A program made the translations under genes and the position numbers. A stretch of DNA of 64,000 nt from Ephydatia muelleri (taxonomy: Eukaryota > Porifera > Demospongiae > Spongillida > Spongillidae): positions 12,183,477-12,247,476 of the forward strand of contig JABACO010000007.1 of assembly GCA_013339895.1 (NCBI GenBank), read 5' to 3'. Below, in pieces: positions 62,601 through 64,000 of the stretch (the first letter of the stretch is position 1; the number at the start of each line of letters is the position of its first letter). Below the pieces are notes generated by a model, which was not told the origin of the DNA, ran no database searches, and saw only the letters and a program-made list of their open reading frames with translations.

Positions 62601-63530
62601 TATTGGCACATATCCAGAAATGGCCCATACATACGCGGTCATCCTGTTGTTTTTTTCCACATTGAATTTCAAACATGCTTAATATACTCTAAAAATCGAT
62701 TTGATTATAATATGCATTTTTCATGGAAAAAGCATTAAGCATTCTTTTACTAAATCAAGACATTTAACACCGGGTTTACGTAAGACGCGGGGAAATCTTG
62801 ATTATTTTGGGGATATTCAAAAAATAAATAATTCCCTCCGAGTGGAATTGCTATCTTCTAATGCAGCCATCTACTTCATTAAGCATTTAGATAGTCACTG
62901 CATATTTACGACTGTCTTGGGGACAATTGCCTTGGTCAAAAAAGGTCTGTAATATCGGACAACCTAGCAAACAGGCCGCGGCAGGTGCACTTTTTTTCTA
63001 AGCAATCCCAGATCGATCTTACACATTTGCAATATACTATTGGTGGTATTTGTAAAGAAAATGCATTTGAAACTCTTTCTGTACCTCTCTGCCTTTTCGT
63101 TTGGCTGATTTTATAAAGTAATCGATATACGTTAAATCGCTAATTAGGCTACGCCCACACGTCACACGCGGATGTACTAAATATTGCATGCCATTTGATC
63201 AGTACAGAAAATAAACACATGTATATCAGAGTGTATCAAGCCAATGGCTAGATAATGTGTTGGCAGGGGTGAGAGTTATGCACAATACAAAAAAAATTGA
63301 TTGGTATTGGTTGATTGGTATTGGTGATGCATATGCATGTAATAGCAATGGTTGCTAGAGCTTAAGTCAATGTAGGAACATACCCCCCCCCCCCCCCCCC
63401 CAGCTCAAACGTGTTGGCTTGATAGAGGAGCATGGCTATAATATGTGAATACACATGAAAACTAATTTGAACGTGAACACTTCATAGACTTTTAGTAGCC
63501 ACTACATATTCTGAGATTACAACTCAACAG
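62601..63530. other. Gene-poor stretch with a poly-C tract
   Basis: An 83-codon frame at 62701-62952 has no recognisable motif. A run of 19 C lies at 63383-63401. Two copies of TGATTGGTATTGG lie near 63298-63325. Confidence 0.35.
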
Positions 63531-63536
63531 ATGCAT

Positions 63537-64000
63537 TCATTTCGGATTTGTGTTCATGCACGCTTGTATTCGTTCAATCAGTTCTGGCTTCTTTCCAGAT
63601 GTACGCAGATTGTGCTCAGCAAGATAGGTCTGAAGTTGTGGCTTGGACCATTTGAGCAATGGTTTGCTCCAGTCAGAGGTCGTGTTTGATGTCTTTTGCT
63701 TCTTCCTCTGAGGTTTATTGCAGCCTGCCTTCTTTCTTGGAGATTTGGGTGCTTCATCCTTTGATTGTCCTATGGACTGGTAGGAGGTCCTCACTTGCCC
63801 AACTACAGGCAGCTCAGCTAGGCGTATGTTACCAGCCAAATACTCCTCGGTGAGGCGCACTACAACTGCATTAGCAGATACTTTGGCACGACCAGCTATC
63901 CCCTCCTGCCAACAATGAGCAATAAAAGTTCGCACTTTGCTGCTGAATTCAGGAAGCATGGCCTTACGAGTTTGGGCCCAATCCACTTTACACTCAAATG
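63537..64000 (-). CDS. SAP-domain protein, C-terminal part (starts off window)
   Basis: The frame is open from the right edge to a stop at 63537, at least 150 residues. A Lys/Pro/Ser-rich basic linker (about residues 85-105) precedes a C-terminal SAP motif, WSKPQLQTYLAEHNL ... KKPELIERI. SAP domains bind AT-rich DNA and are common in nuclear and transposon-derived proteins. The ORF continues upstream past position 64000, so no start is given. It could be a DNA-binding subunit or N-terminal piece of another element; the rest is not visible. Confidence 0.55.
   Translation of the reverse strand, partial: FECKVDWAQTRKAMLPEFSSKVRTFIAHCWQEGIAGRAKVSANAVVVRLTEEYLAGNIRLAELPVVGQVRTSYQSIGQSKDEAPKSPRKKAGCNKPQRKKQKTSNTTSDWSKPLLKWSKPQLQTYLAEHNLRTSGKKPELIERIQACMNTNPK

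Overview
This window is animal nuclear DNA of the transposon-dense, microsatellite-rich kind seen in sponges and other early-branching marine invertebrates. The evidence is: genes split by short GT-AG introns; a metazoan R3HDM/encore-family RNA-binding gene; and transposase families that I recognise mainly from sponge and cnidarian genomes. A sponge is my best guess, but that assignment is inference. All translations and repeat boundaries were worked out by eye.

Layout. 0.2-6.6 kb: five-prime part of an R3HDM/encore-like gene on the minus strand. I can place six coding exons with matching splice phases, giving about 252 codons that end inside the R3H domain; the gene continues off the left edge. 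One intron holds a 1-kb minisatellite. 6.6-10.5 kb: microsatellites and non-coding DNA. 10.55-15.61 kb: a large foldback element with long inverted arms and CA/TG tracts, followed by palindromes and a MITE (15.8-17.05 kb). 18.7-20.7 kb: a broken intron-containing gene whose N-terminal zinc region resembles RAG1, with transposase-like motifs after it (compare N-RAG-TP elements). 21.2-23.2 kb: a second cluster of broken exons on the same strand. 25.1-28.6 kb: a nearly intact DDE-type transposase with an internal SAP domain, broken only by two frameshifts. 29.0-30.7 kb: a 63-bp satellite with a higher-order repeat.

32.1-34.8 kb: a complete-ended hAT element. 35.4-41.3 kb: a mosaic of dead elements (a second SAP-DDE copy, an OTU fragment, a DDE-like fragment, a non-LTR retrotransposon 3-prime end and a Ty3-type gag-protease). 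41.9-42.8 kb: a piggyBac fragment interrupted by a TA-flanked MITE. 42.8-43.7 kb: a BEN-like exon. 46.0-47.0 kb: a second, short hAT. 47.0-48.8 kb: two pieces of a Rep gene like those of CRESS-DNA viruses, on opposite strands, with a small unrecognised multi-exon ORF between them. 49.0-51.2 kb: satellites. 53.2-58.8 kb: two more elements, one pogo-like with about 1-kb inverted arms. 58.8-60.6 kb: tandem repeats, a fresh palindrome and a relative of the foldback end. The right edge carries the start of another SAP-domain ORF.

Only the R3HDM-like gene looks like an ordinary host gene. Almost everything else with coding potential is mobile-element or viral debris, much of it nested. The pieces therefore describe an insertion history rather than a pathway.
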